NCBI RefSeq assembly: GCF_003261575.2
Contig: NZ_CP036175.1
Span: 62,001-126,000, forward strand
Source of the DNA: Klebsiella huaxiensis
GTDB taxonomy: Bacteria > Pseudomonadota > Gammaproteobacteria > Enterobacterales > Enterobacteriaceae
Direction: 5' to 3'
Length of the DNA stretch: 64,000 nucleotides
In this document: one piece after another, positions 43,387 to 52,233 of the stretch
Numbering within the stretch: position 1 is the stretch's first letter
How the letters are laid out: each line of letters starts with the position of its first letter
Program-made: the position numbers and the translations under genes
The notes under the pieces: model-generated
What the model saw: the letters and a program-made list of their open reading frames with translations, nothing else
Told to the model about the DNA's origin: nothing
The model's database searches: none

Positions 43387-44196
43387 ATGAAATTGCGTTT
43401 ACGGACAGCCGCCGCCGTGGTGCTGGCGGGCCTGCTGCTGGCGGGCTGCGACCAGAAGGGCGGCGATGCCAAACACATTAAAGTTGGCGTCATTAACGGC
43501 GCGGAACAGGATGTAGCAGAAGTGGCGAAGAAAGTGGCCAAAGAGAAGTATGGCCTCGATGTCGAGCTGGTGGGCTTTAGCGGCTCGCTGCTGCCCAACG
43601 AATCCACCAACGCCGGGGATCTGGATGCTAACGTCTTCCAGCACCGCCCGTTCCTCGAACAGGATAACAAAGCCCACAATTATCACCTGGTGGCGGTCGG
43701 CAATACTTTTGTTTTCCCGATGGCGGGCTACTCGCGAAAAATTAAATCCGTCGCCGAGCTGAAAGACGGCGCGACCATCGCCATTCCGAACGACCCGACC
43801 AACCTGGGCCGCGCGCTGCTTCTGCTCCAGCAAGAGAAGCTAATTACCCTCAAAGCGGGCACCGGCCTGCTGCCGACGGCGGTCGATATCACCGACAACC
43901 CGCATAACCTGAAAATCATGGAGCTGGAAGGGGCGCAGCTACCGCGCGTCATCGACGACCCAAAAGTCGACGTGGCGATCATCAGCACCACCTATCTGCA
44001 GCAAACTGGACTTTCACCGGTACGTGACGGCATCTTTATCGAAGACAAAAACTCGCCGTATGTGAACATTATCGTGACCCGCGAAGACAACAAAGATGCG
44101 GAAAACGTGAAAGAGTTTATGCAGTCCTACCAGTCGCCGGAAGTGGCGAAGGCGGCAGAGACTATCTTCAACGGCGGCGCGGTTCCCGGCTGGTAA
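43387..44196 (+). CDS. nlpA: Inner membrane lipoprotein NlpA
   Basis: NlpA (269 residues) is a lipoprotein related to the methionine-binding protein MetQ. The lipobox LLAG-C places the acylated cysteine at residue 21, and the following Asp22 is the inner-membrane retention signal. The rest is a NlpA/MetQ solute-binding domain (IKVGVINGAEQDVAEVAKK, NVFQHRPFLEQDN, IPNDPTNLGRALLLLQ) and ends NGGAVPGW as in E. coli. The frame is open to 43276, but the ATG at 43387 starts the signal peptide. It has a minor role in methionine uptake in E. coli. Confidence 0.95.
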   Translation: MKLRLRTAAAVVLAGLLLAGCDQKGGDAKHIKVGVINGAEQDVAEVAKKVAKEKYGLDVELVGFSGSLLPNESTNAGDLDANVFQHRPFLEQDNKAHNYHLVAVGNTFVFPMAGYSRKIKSVAELKDGATIAIPNDPTNLGRALLLLQQEKLITLKAGTGLLPTAVDITDNPHNLKIMELEGAQLPRVIDDPKVDVAIISTTYLQQTGLSPVRDGIFIEDKNSPYVNIIVTREDNKDAENVKEFMQSYQSPEVAKAAETIFNGGAVPGW

Positions 44197-44220
44197 TTAT
44201 TGACACAAGGAGATGTGGCG

Positions 44221-45081
44221 ATGACCCGGCAACGCCAGGCTGATTTGCTGCTCATAGCCGCGACGGTTATCGCCGCCTGCGGATGGATTTTTTCCCGTGA
44301 AGCGATTGCCGGCATGCCGGTTTTCGCCTTCCTCGGCCTGCGCTTTTTCTTCGCCGCGCTGCTGCTGCTGCCGTTCTGTCGCGGCTTACACGTCGACAAG
44401 CAGCACTGGCCGCGCATGATTATCAGCGGCCTGTGGTTTGCGCTAAACCTGTGCCTGTGGATCTACTCGGTATCAACGACCCCGTCGCTGGGCGAAGGGG
44501 CGTTTATTATGAGCCTGTCGATGCTGTTCGTGCCGCTTACCGCCTGGGTGATGATGAAGGCGCGTCCGGCGCGGGCCTACTGGGAGTGCCTGCCGATTGC
44601 CATTGTCGGTCTCGGATTGCTCAGCCTGCATATGCCGATTGAGTTCCACCCCAGCCAGGGCTGGTTCCTGCTGACCGCGCTGGTGCAGTCAATCTGGTTT
44701 TGCTACACCAGCAAAAGCGCTCGCGAGGTGCCGCTGATCCCGCTGACCACCGTGCAGCTAGGCATCACCGGGGTTGTCGGGTTGGGGATTTCCGCCGCCG
44801 TCGAGACCTGGGATCAGCCGTTTACCCTGCCAACCTTCGGCTGGCTGCTTGCCAGTATCGTCATTGCGACCAGCCTGCGCTTCGGCCTGCAAATGAAGGG
44901 GCAGAAGTACGCAGCAGTCGCCAGCGCGGCAATCATTATGGTGCTTGAGCCGCTGTTGACGGTGATTGCCGCCGCGCTGTGGTACGGCGAACAGCTGCCG
45001 CTGCAGAAGATTATCGGCGGCGTGTTGATCCTCGTCGCCCAACTGTGGTTCCGCTGGCGGATGCTAAAGCCGCTACGCTAA
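44221..45081 (+). CDS. EamA/DMT-family transporter
   Basis: A 286-residue membrane protein with ten predicted segments in two EamA repeats (residues about 8-135 and 148-280). Conserved-looking stretches are AGMPVFAFLGLRFFFAALLL and VLEPLLTVIAAALWYGEQLP. An upstream TTG at 44200 is open, but AGGAG at 44207 serves the ATG at 44221. It follows nlpA after 24 bp and may be co-transcribed. It is not the E. coli yicL product. The substrate is unknown. Its 3' end overlaps the convergent Nudix gene by nine bases. Confidence 0.85.
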   Translation: MTRQRQADLLLIAATVIAACGWIFSREAIAGMPVFAFLGLRFFFAALLLLPFCRGLHVDKQHWPRMIISGLWFALNLCLWIYSVSTTPSLGEGAFIMSLSMLFVPLTAWVMMKARPARAYWECLPIAIVGLGLLSLHMPIEFHPSQGWFLLTALVQSIWFCYTSKSAREVPLIPLTTVQLGITGVVGLGISAAVETWDQPFTLPTFGWLLASIVIATSLRFGLQMKGQKYAAVASAAIIMVLEPLLTVIAAALWYGEQLPLQKIIGGVLILVAQLWFRWRMLKPLR

Positions 45082-45627
45082 GCCGGTGCGCCGCTGCGCC
45101 ATCAGATGCAGCAGCGGCACCAGCGATAGCCCGTCCGGCATCTCGCCGCGGGCGATCAGCTGGCCAATCTCTTCGAGAGTGAACCAGCCGGTTTCCATCA
45201 CCTCATCCTGATCTTCATCCATTCCCACCCAGGTTAAATCGCTGGCGAGCCAGGTGATAAACAGCTGGTCGCTGCTGCCGTAAGAGGGGTTATAGCGGAT
45301 GATTTCTTCGGCGTTCTGCGCCTGCCAGCCGGTCTCCTCCCGCAGTTCACGCAGGGCCGCCTCGCGAGGGGCTTCCCCTTCATCAACGCCGCCAGAAGGA
45401 ACGGCCCATACGACCTGGTCTATCAGGTAGCGGTAGTGGCGAATCAGCAGCACTTTGTCATCCTGCATCGCCACAATCCCCACCGCCGGTCGCGGGTAGT
45501 GGATGGAGTAAAAATCCCGCCGATCGCCGGGGGCCATATCAATGCCGACCTTGCGCATGCTGAACCACGGGGTATCCGCCATCACCTCGGCGTCGTGCAT
45601 ATCGGCGGCGGTTAACTTCTTCTTCAT
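45073..45627 (-). CDS. Nudix hydrolase
   Basis: A 184-residue Nudix protein. The Nudix box reads GGVDEGEAPREAALRELREE followed by TGW (about residues 80-102) and contains all the Mg-binding glutamates. RPAVGIVAMQDDKVLLIRHYR before it is like ADP-ribose pyrophosphatases. It probably hydrolyses ADP-ribose or a related nucleoside diphosphate. The ORF is open to 45687, but the ATG at 45627 has GGAAGAG upstream. Confidence 0.88.
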   Translation of the reverse strand: MKKKLTAADMHDAEVMADTPWFSMRKVGIDMAPGDRRDFYSIHYPRPAVGIVAMQDDKVLLIRHYRYLIDQVVWAVPSGGVDEGEAPREAALRELREETGWQAQNAEEIIRYNPSYGSSDQLFITWLASDLTWVGMDEDQDEVMETGWFTLEEIGQLIARGEMPDGLSLVPLLHLMAQRRTGLA

Positions 45628-45797
45628 CGTAGCCACTCTTCCTGAAAATTGAGCGTTCAGCACACCACAGGCGAGGGCGGATGGCAATCACCGCAGATTG
45701 GCCCAATTTCATCGATCATTGCCCACATGCCCATATTGAGCCAGGCTTAGGGCACGTACGATGTTCGCCAGATGACTGCAAAAGAGGAATGAACATC

Positions 45798-46577
45798 ATG
45801 AAAATTACCCACATTCGTAACGCCACCCAGATTATTGAATATGCAGGGAAAAAGTTTCTGATTGACCCGATGCTGGCGGATAAAGGCGCCTGGGCGGGAT
45901 TCGCCGGAACCGCGCGCAGCGAGTTGCGTAACCCGCTGGTGGCGCTGCCTTTTTCCATCGACGACGTTGTGGATGTTGATGCCGTTATCGTCACCCACAC
46001 CCATGAAGATCACTGGGACGAGGCGGCGATCGCCGCGATCCCCAAAACGCTGCCGATCTATGTTCAGCATGAGGCCGATGCTCAATTGCTGCGCGGACAA
46101 GGGTTCAGTGATATTCGTCTGCTCTCTGAGGACAGCGCATTTGCTGACGTTGCCCTGGTGAAAACCACTTCCGGCCAGCACGGCAGCGACCGCACCTATT
46201 CTGTTCCGGCGATGGCCGAACGTCTGGGCGAAGCCTGCGGCGTGGTACTGCGTCATCCACAGGAGAAAACCCTGTGGCTGGTGGGTGATACCATCTGGCG
46301 CGATGAAGTAGAAGCCGATATGGTCAGACTGCAGCCGGACGTGGTGGTGCTGAATGCCGGATATGCTCACGTCGTCGGCTTTGGGCCGATCATTATGGGC
46401 AAAGAAGATGTGCTGAAGGCGCATTTCACTCTGCCGGAAGCCAAAATTGTCGCGAGTCATATGGAAGCGGTAAACCACTGCCTGCTGAGCCGCGATGAGC
46501 TGCGTCAGTACGTGGCTGATAATCAGATTGCCGATGTGGTCAGCATCCCGCAGGATGGGGAAACGTTGGTCTTTTAA
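45798..46577 (+). CDS. MBL-fold metallohydrolase, UlaG-like
   Basis: A 259-residue metallo-beta-lactamase-fold enzyme. The metal motif HTHEDH is at residues 67-72, with a later GQHG and GDTIWRDE supplying further ligands. The length and opening (ITHIRNATQIIEYAGKKFLID) are those of the L-ascorbate-6-phosphate lactonase (UlaG)-like branch. ATGs at 45789 and 45798 are in frame; AAAGAGG at 45781-45787 fits the second. Its stop overlaps the next gene's upstream ATG (TAATG). The substrate is unknown. Confidence 0.86.
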   Translation: MKITHIRNATQIIEYAGKKFLIDPMLADKGAWAGFAGTARSELRNPLVALPFSIDDVVDVDAVIVTHTHEDHWDEAAIAAIPKTLPIYVQHEADAQLLRGQGFSDIRLLSEDSAFADVALVKTTSGQHGSDRTYSVPAMAERLGEACGVVLRHPQEKTLWLVGDTIWRDEVEADMVRLQPDVVVLNAGYAHVVGFGPIIMGKEDVLKAHFTLPEAKIVASHMEAVNHCLLSRDELRQYVADNQIADVVSIPQDGETLVF

Positions 46578-46591
46578 TGCCGGAGCGGGTA

Positions 46592-47545
46592 ATGAAACTC
46601 ACGGAAGTGGCGATTATAGCGGTGGACGGGTTTAGCCCGTTCCACTACTCGGTGCCCTGTATGCTGTTTGGCGATACGGTTTCGGAAACCAAACGCTTTA
46701 ACCTGCATATTTGCGCCGAACGACCGGGGCTATTGACCGCTCGCGACGGCTTTGCGCTGAACGCCAGCGGCGACTTCGCGACCCTTGAACAGGCGGATAT
46801 TGTGGTGGTGCCTTACTGGGGCGCGGTGAACCAACGACCTATGCAGTCGCTGCTCGACAGCCTTGCGCGGGCGCGTAATAACGGTGCGGAAATCGTCGGC
46901 CTGTGCCTCGGGGCATTTGTGCTGGGCTACGCCGGGCTGCTGGACGGTAAGCGGGCAGCGACCCACTGGGAGTTCGAGCAGGATTTTCAGCGTCTGTTTC
47001 CGCAGGTGCAGCTGGATATCAATGCCCTGTACGTCGATGATCAGCGCATTATTACCTCGGCGGGCACCGCGGCGGCGCTTGACTGCTGCCTGTATATCAT
47101 CCGCCAGCGTTTCGGCAGCCTTGTCGCCAATCAGATTGCCAGGCGGATGATCGTCCCGCCGCACCGCGAGGGCGGGCAGGCACAGTTTATCGCCCAGCCG
47201 GTACCGAAAAACACCCGCGATGCGCGGATTAACGGCCTGCTTGAGTATCTCCAGCAGCATATCCGCGAACCACATAATCTTGATTCGCTGGCGCAGGTGG
47301 CGGCAATGAGCCGCCGCACCCTGACCCGCCATTTCGCCAAAGCGACCGGTATGAGTATCGCCGACTGGCTTTCTGCCGAACGCCTGCGGCGTAGTCAGAT
47401 CCTGCTGGAAGCCGGGGATTTACCTATCGAGCAGGTGGCGGAGGAAGTGGGCTACCTCTCCGCCGTGACTTATCGCCAGCAGTTTAAATCGCGCTTTGGC
47501 GTCAGCCCGGCGGAGTGGCGGCGTACCTTTCGCCGCGGCGCTTAG
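46592..47545 (+). CDS. GlxA-family AraC regulator
   Basis: A 317-residue regulator with an N-terminal DJ-1/PfpI amidotransferase-like domain (residues about 1-180; IVGLCLGAFVLGYAGLLDGK around the nucleophile-elbow Cys, then ATHWEFEQDF) and C-terminal AraC HTH (about 220-315; LDSLAQVAAMSRRTLTRHFA and LPIEQVAEEVGYLSAVTYRQ). An ATG at 46577 overlapping the previous stop is in frame, but GGAG at 46581 suits the ATG at 46592. It is coupled to the MBL-fold gene and likely regulates it. Confidence 0.88.
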   Translation: MKLTEVAIIAVDGFSPFHYSVPCMLFGDTVSETKRFNLHICAERPGLLTARDGFALNASGDFATLEQADIVVVPYWGAVNQRPMQSLLDSLARARNNGAEIVGLCLGAFVLGYAGLLDGKRAATHWEFEQDFQRLFPQVQLDINALYVDDQRIITSAGTAAALDCCLYIIRQRFGSLVANQIARRMIVPPHREGGQAQFIAQPVPKNTRDARINGLLEYLQQHIREPHNLDSLAQVAAMSRRTLTRHFAKATGMSIADWLSAERLRRSQILLEAGDLPIEQVAEEVGYLSAVTYRQQFKSRFGVSPAEWRRTFRRGA

Positions 47546-48591
47546 CCGCCGAGAGTGGCGCTATCGATCACGAAGCGATATTTCACGTCGCCTTTGACCA
47601 TTCTCTCCCAAGCCTCGTTGATCTGATCGCCGCGAATCAGCTCAATATCGGCGACGATACCGTGCTCGGCGCAAAAATCGAGCATCTCCTGGGTTTCCGG
47701 GATACCGCCGATCATCGACCCGGCAATCGACCGGCGACGGAAGATCAGGTTAAACACTTCCGGTGACGGATGCGGCGTGGCGGGCGCGCCCACTAAGGTC
47801 ATGGTGCCATCGCGTTTAAGCAGCGTGGTGAAAGCATCGAGATTGTGCGGTGCCGCCACGGTGTTGAGAATAAAGTCGAAGCTTTTCACGTGTGCCGCCA
47901 TCTCGTTCTCGTTGCGCGACACCACGACCTCGTCCGCACCCAGCTCCCGCGCCGCATCACGCTTGGATTCTGAGGTGGTGAATGCCACCACGTGAGCGCC
48001 CATGGCGTGGGCCAACTTAATCCCCATATGCCCCAGCCCACCAATTCCGACAACGCCCACTTTTTTGCCCGGTCCGACGTTCCAGTGGCGCAGCGGCGAG
48101 TAAGTGGTGATACCCGCGCACAGCAGCGGTGCGACGGCGGCCAGCTGCTCTTTAGGATGGCGCACGCGCAGCACGTAGCGCTGATGAACGACGATTTGCT
48201 GGGAATAGCCCCCGAGGGTGTGGCCGGGGGCATCCTGCGTTGGGCCGTTGTAGGTGAGCACCATGTGATCGCAGTAGTTTTCCAGCCCGTCCTGGCACTC
48301 CTCGCACGCTTTACAGCTATCGACCATGCAGCCGACGCCCACCAGATCGCCAACGGCATAGCCTGCAACCCGGTTACCCACGGCGGTCACCCGGCCAACG
48401 ATTTCATGGCCCGGCACGCAGGGGTAGAGCGTTCCGGCCCATTCGGAGCGCGCCTGGTGTAAATCGGAGTGGCAGACGCCGCAATAATCAATGGCGATCT
48501 GCACATCGTCCGGCCCCGGCTCGCGGCGGGTGATGGCCATAGCACCCAGCGGCTGGCTGGCGGAGTTCGTACCAATAGCGTTGATCTGCAT
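47542..48591 (-). CDS. yahK: Zinc-dependent NADPH aldehyde reductase YahK
   Basis: A 349-residue medium-chain dehydrogenase, similar over its length to E. coli YahK. The catalytic zinc site has C40 (GVCHSD), H62-E63 (PGHEIVG) and the Cys in PLLCAGITTYSP. The structural zinc cysteines are C93, C96, C99 and C107. The NADP-binding VGIGGLGHMGIKLA is near residue 185. YahK reduces a wide range of aldehydes to alcohols with NADPH. It converges on the GlxA-type gene with a 4-bp overlap. Confidence 0.93.
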   Translation of the reverse strand: MQINAIGTNSASQPLGAMAITRREPGPDDVQIAIDYCGVCHSDLHQARSEWAGTLYPCVPGHEIVGRVTAVGNRVAGYAVGDLVGVGCMVDSCKACEECQDGLENYCDHMVLTYNGPTQDAPGHTLGGYSQQIVVHQRYVLRVRHPKEQLAAVAPLLCAGITTYSPLRHWNVGPGKKVGVVGIGGLGHMGIKLAHAMGAHVVAFTTSESKRDAARELGADEVVVSRNENEMAAHVKSFDFILNTVAAPHNLDAFTTLLKRDGTMTLVGAPATPHPSPEVFNLIFRRRSIAGSMIGGIPETQEMLDFCAEHGIVADIELIRGDQINEAWERMVKGDVKYRFVIDSATLGG

Positions 48592-48754
48592 AGCAAAACC
48601 TCTTCTACATAATGGAGTTGAACAATACGGAGGGGGAGAACGTTTTTTGCGCGGTAGCGTTAAGCGTAGCCTGGTTGACGTGGGATGAGAGGAGGAAAGC
48701 TCAAAGGGTTAAAGAGCTCCTGGCGGCGAGAGGGTATTTCGTTAGTTATTAATA

Positions 48755-48881
48755 TATACCCGTCATACTTCAAGTTGCATGTGCGTTGGCTTTCCTCGCT
48801 CGCCCCAGTCACTTACTTCAGTAAGCTCCTGGGGACTCACTGCGTCGCCGCCTTCCTGCCACTCGAATTATTTAGGGTATA
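48755..48881. repeat. Full-length ERIC element (127 bp)
   Basis: It starts TATACCCGTCATACTTCAAG and ends CGAATTATTTAGGGTATA, with CAGTCACTTACTTCAGTAAG and CTCCTGGGGACTCACTG in the core. This is the canonical length. It marks the change from GC-rich core genes to the AT-rich DNA that follows. Confidence 0.95.
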
Positions 48882-49366
48882 GTACGGACTGGTTTTAAAC
48901 TTAAATGGGCCTGTAATAAGTAACGAATCGTGTCTTTTGGTAAAGAGTTTCGTTACTGATAAAAAGAAATAATTATCATTATTCTAAATGAGAAAATACG
49001 CAAGGCCTGTTTGCCTGAAGGCTTTTGGACTTTTTTATTGCCCATAAATAGAAGTGGTGTAGTGCTTAATCAATATTTTAAAAAACGCTTTTACAGTATA
49101 ATAAATTGTTTGGGTTGATTGGTTTTTATTTATTAATTTGTGGTGTGAATGTATTGGTTTGTTATGTTGTTGTATATTCATGCTTTTATAATTTGTTATG
49201 AATGATTGTTGTTTTCTCGCGGCTTTTTATCCTTCTTTTTACGCTTTGTTACTCCTTTCTGCGTTGAATCATTGGTAGTAAGAATAGAATCTGTCGCTTA
49301 TTTCTAAGCTATATTTCTCCGCTTCCCTCAAAAACGATAAAGCCAGACTATTCAACGGGAGTGCCC
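48882..49366. other. AT-rich intergenic region before the glycan genes
   Basis: 485 bp of very AT-rich DNA (for example 49060-49210) with no supported ORF and no recognisable RNA. It probably carries the promoter of the glycosyltransferase/ligase pair, and its composition suggests H-NS silencing. Neither is shown directly. Confidence 0.6.
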
Positions 49367-50272
49367 ATGCCCTTTTTAAGCATTATCATCACAGCGCATA
49401 ATTGTGAGCTCACGCTTGCTGAGACGCTGGAAAGTGTGAAAAAGGCCATTGATTTTGAAAAGGATGTTGAAGTCATTGTGCTTAATGACAGCTCTTATGA
49501 CAAGACGCAGCAGATTATTGAGCGTTATGCAGAGACGTTTTCTTCGGTTCAGATGAGAGAAGTTCAACTGAAAAATGTCGGTAGAGTCAGAAATATTGCG
49601 GTGCAGATGGCCCGTGGTGAATATATCACCATGGTTGATGGCGACGATCTGCTCAAGCCGCGAAGCTTGCGCGATGCGGTGGCGTTTCTTAAACAGCAGA
49701 GGCCCGATTTGCTGCTGACGCACCTGATTGAAACCCGTAACTTTAGCGTCATCAATAGCGACTGGACCGGTTTTTCGCCGATTAAACTCCCACAGCACGA
49801 GGCTATTCGCCGTTTTCTGATCCATAAAGATTTTCAGGCGCATTTAATCGGCCAGTTTATTCGTAAGGATATTTACCTCTGCGCACCGATTCCATCAATG
49901 ACCTGCTATGAAGATTTTGCCGTTTTTCCTGCTTTTCTGATGCATTCGCAGAATATCTGGTTTCAGAAACAGGGGCATTATCACTACGTCAAACGGGCGA
50001 ATAGCCTCTCCAGCGTGCTGGATAAAACAAAAATCCGCCATTTAATTAACTGCACAAAAAGAATGGAGAGAGTGTTTCCCTCTTCATTTCATTGGCTGGT
50101 ATGTTGCCATTGGTTGGATATTTATTTGAAACATGCTCAGTTGTTAACTCATGAACAAATCAGCATTATTGAAGAAAAAATAAAATCAACCTTATCTCCG
50201 GGTTTTTTTATGTCTCCTGACGTGAGATTAAGTTATAAGAAAAAGGCTATTCAGGCATTATGGAAAAGATAA
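49367..50272 (+). CDS. Family 2 glycosyltransferase
   Basis: A 301-residue GT-A fold glycosyltransferase: LSIIITAHNCELTLAETLES at the N-terminus, NVGRVRNIAVQMARGEYITM and the DxD-type VDGDDLL near residue 90. No membrane anchor is evident. It transfers a sugar from a nucleotide donor to a glycan or lipid-linked acceptor. GTG at 49361 is in frame, but GGGAG at 49357 and the ATG at 49367 fit better. It overlaps the following ligase-like gene by 13 bp, so the two work together, probably on a lipopolysaccharide or capsule part. Donor and acceptor are unknown. Confidence 0.88.
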   Translation: MPFLSIIITAHNCELTLAETLESVKKAIDFEKDVEVIVLNDSSYDKTQQIIERYAETFSSVQMREVQLKNVGRVRNIAVQMARGEYITMVDGDDLLKPRSLRDAVAFLKQQRPDLLLTHLIETRNFSVINSDWTGFSPIKLPQHEAIRRFLIHKDFQAHLIGQFIRKDIYLCAPIPSMTCYEDFAVFPAFLMHSQNIWFQKQGHYHYVKRANSLSSVLDKTKIRHLINCTKRMERVFPSSFHWLVCCHWLDIYLKHAQLLTHEQISIIEEKIKSTLSPGFFMSPDVRLSYKKKAIQALWKR

Positions 50273-51492
50273 GTCGCAATACCTACGCGTTAACGATAAT
50301 ACTGGCAGCGATATCGCTATTATTCCTGTTGCTGGACTCTGCCCAGCAGCGTGTATTTTTTTATCTGGCGATATATGCCAGCGTGCTGGGACTATTTCTT
50401 GAGCGGAAAAACCTTGGAAAAATACGCTTCAAGGTGGCTCTACTGCCGCTGATGGTTGGGGCGATGGAGATGCTGTGGTTTCTCTTTTACGAGGTGAAGC
50501 ACGGTCATATCAACCACTATAACGATCACTTTCTCGGTGGTAAAAAACTGCTGCTCGGCAGCATCCTGGTGCTGTATCTGGATAGCTTTAAACATCATCT
50601 TCACCGCAACGCCCTGAAGAAAATTTTCCTTATCGTTGCGGGTATTAGCCTGCTGCTGGCAACCGTATATGGTTTTATCCAGGAGTGGCAGGGTATTTCG
50701 CGGGTTGAGATGGCGATTAATCGGCCTACGGTTGCCGCTTATATCTATTCAACGCTGTCGCTGGCATTTATCTATGCGTTATTTCAACTGCGTAAAAGAC
50801 AGGCTTATATGCTGGCTGTTGCGGTGATGCTTATCTCATATCTGAATATTATCTTCACCGGTACGCGGGCGGCTATGGGGCTGTATCCGGTGCTAATCTT
50901 CCTGCTCACGCTGTTTAATTTCAAAAAGATTCAGCTCAAGCCGATGCTGGGCGTGGCGGTGGTGGTTCTCTGTATTGTGGGTATCAACTTCAACGCTCAT
51001 ATCAAACCGAAAATTACCCAGACGGTGCATGAAATCTCGACTTACCAGACCGGTAATGATGATACGTCACTGGGCGCGCGCTTCTCGATGTGGACGGTAG
51101 GCATTTATAACGGTGTTCATAAACCGTTGGGGCAGTCGATGGAGAGCCGTGAACGTTTGAGCACCGATTATGTGCAGGATCATCCGGAGAATAAAACCGC
51201 GATGATGTACATTAACGTCCATCTGCATAACGAGATAATCGACACCTTTTCGCTACAGGGCGTGATTGGGCTGGCGCTGATTTTAGGGTTTTATATCAGC
51301 GGCGCGCTGCTTGCCGTGCGGCGTAATAATCTGCTGCTGCTTTTTATTATGCTGTCGATGTTCGCTTATGGCTTGACGGACGTATTGTTGATCAGCGCTG
51401 AATTTGTCGCTTTCTTTATTATCCTGGTGGCGTTCAGTACCGTTATCACTGAGGACAATACTGCCCCGGCCTGCGTGGGGCGGTCGGGTTAG
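50260..51492 (+). CDS. O-antigen ligase-like membrane protein (WaaL/Wzy_C type)
   Basis: A 410-residue inner-membrane protein with about 10-12 membrane segments and a large periplasmic loop at about residues 250-330. The loop is preceded by IIFTGTRAAMGLYPVLIFLL and contains HLHNEIIDTFSLQGVIG, the family's RxxxG-like and H-x-H-N-x features. Proteins of this family attach O-antigen or other glycans to lipid A core or protein. With the overlapping glycosyltransferase it forms a two-gene glycan module lying apart from any visible waa cluster. Which glycan is joined is not predictable. Confidence 0.85.
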   Translation: MEKISRNTYALTIILAAISLLFLLLDSAQQRVFFYLAIYASVLGLFLERKNLGKIRFKVALLPLMVGAMEMLWFLFYEVKHGHINHYNDHFLGGKKLLLGSILVLYLDSFKHHLHRNALKKIFLIVAGISLLLATVYGFIQEWQGISRVEMAINRPTVAAYIYSTLSLAFIYALFQLRKRQAYMLAVAVMLISYLNIIFTGTRAAMGLYPVLIFLLTLFNFKKIQLKPMLGVAVVVLCIVGINFNAHIKPKITQTVHEISTYQTGNDDTSLGARFSMWTVGIYNGVHKPLGQSMESRERLSTDYVQDHPENKTAMMYINVHLHNEIIDTFSLQGVIGLALILGFYISGALLAVRRNNLLLLFIMLSMFAYGLTDVLLISAEFVAFFIILVAFSTVITEDNTAPACVGRSG

Positions 51493-51529
51493 TCTGTATA
51501 CAGGATCAGAGCCACCACAACCCAATGGC

Positions 51530-52003
51530 GAATATGATGGCTAAAAACAGGCAGCGCCGCGGGCCAGCAACTGATGCTGGCAATCATGTCCGGTGTTTCG
51601 AATATTGAGCGGGTAAACATAAACTCCCAGTACAGGGAAATGCTTTTGCCTTCAGCGGCACCACGTCGAAGGTTTGCGGAGCGTCAATCAGCGCTAGCTT
51701 GCCCTGCGGAGCGAGAGCAGCGATCAGCTGTGGCGTTATCCATCGAACGAGGTTTGCGAGTCACGATGCGCTCATCCACTAACTGGAATTCGCTGCTGCT
51801 GCCGGGGCGGACCAGCGCGCCGGCATCCCAACCCAGCACGCGCGGAGTATCGGCGTTAAATCCGGCGCATACTTTGGTATCCACCGGGTTGACAGAAATG
51901 GCCTTCGCTTCAACCAGCAGGTCGTGCCCCTGGCAACCGGCTCAGTTAAAAAAGGAATATTGCTGCCTTCCGCCGCTGTGCGGGTAATCGCAATCGCTTT
52001 CAT
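51530..52003 (-). pseudogene. Relic of a zinc-type alcohol dehydrogenase-like gene
   Basis: Reading the minus strand from 52003 gives MKAIAITRTAAEGSNIPFLT, then, after a frameshift near 51924, VEAKAISVNPVDTKV-like sequence. This continues with TPRVLGWDAGALVRPGSSSE and FQLVDERIVTRKPRSMDNAT. It then jumps to ALIDAPQTFDVVPLKAK, another frameshift, and SISLYWEFMFTRSIFETPDM. These are N- and C-terminal parts of the zinc-binding quinone-oxidoreductase-like family, so the central NADPH-binding region is missing. There are at least two frameshifts and one or more deletions, and the gene cannot function. ORFs on the plus strand here are shadows. Confidence 0.85.
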
Positions 52004-52175
52004 ACGCTCTCCGGTTTGCGAACTGGATTCATCATTTGAATGTATTGAGGATAGACCGCAGCGCGGAGGGGAAAAATCGACCGCTGGCGATAACAGTTAT
52101 ATTGAAAAGTTAAACTCGAGCGTTATGCCGTCTTACTGCGGCTGTCAGCGATATTATCAGCCAGCGCCGTGCGCG

Positions 52176-52204
52176 AAAGCGGGCATGGTTACCGTGCCCG
52201 CTTT
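52176..52204. terminator. Terminator after the fimbrial operon
   Basis: AAAGCGGGCA and TGCCCGCTTT form a perfect 10-bp stem with a 9-base loop. T tracts flank it on both sides, so it can end the fimbrial transcript coming from the right and any read-through from the left. The 52004-52175 stretch before it holds no gene. Confidence 0.85.
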
Positions 52205-52233
52205 TATCGGCAACATATAGCACGCTTAGCGGC

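Noticed and set aside
44200..44220. TTG start extending the transporter by seven residues
   Set aside because: AGGAG at 44207 lies inside that extension and is correctly placed for the ATG at 44221.
49376..49843. 155-residue ORF opposite the glycosyltransferase
   Set aside because: The plus strand has all GT2 motifs and the gene overlaps its partner; the reverse frame has none.
51574..51987. 137-residue plus-strand ORF
   Set aside because: Antisense of the alcohol dehydrogenase relic, where the minus strand shows clear homology in pieces.
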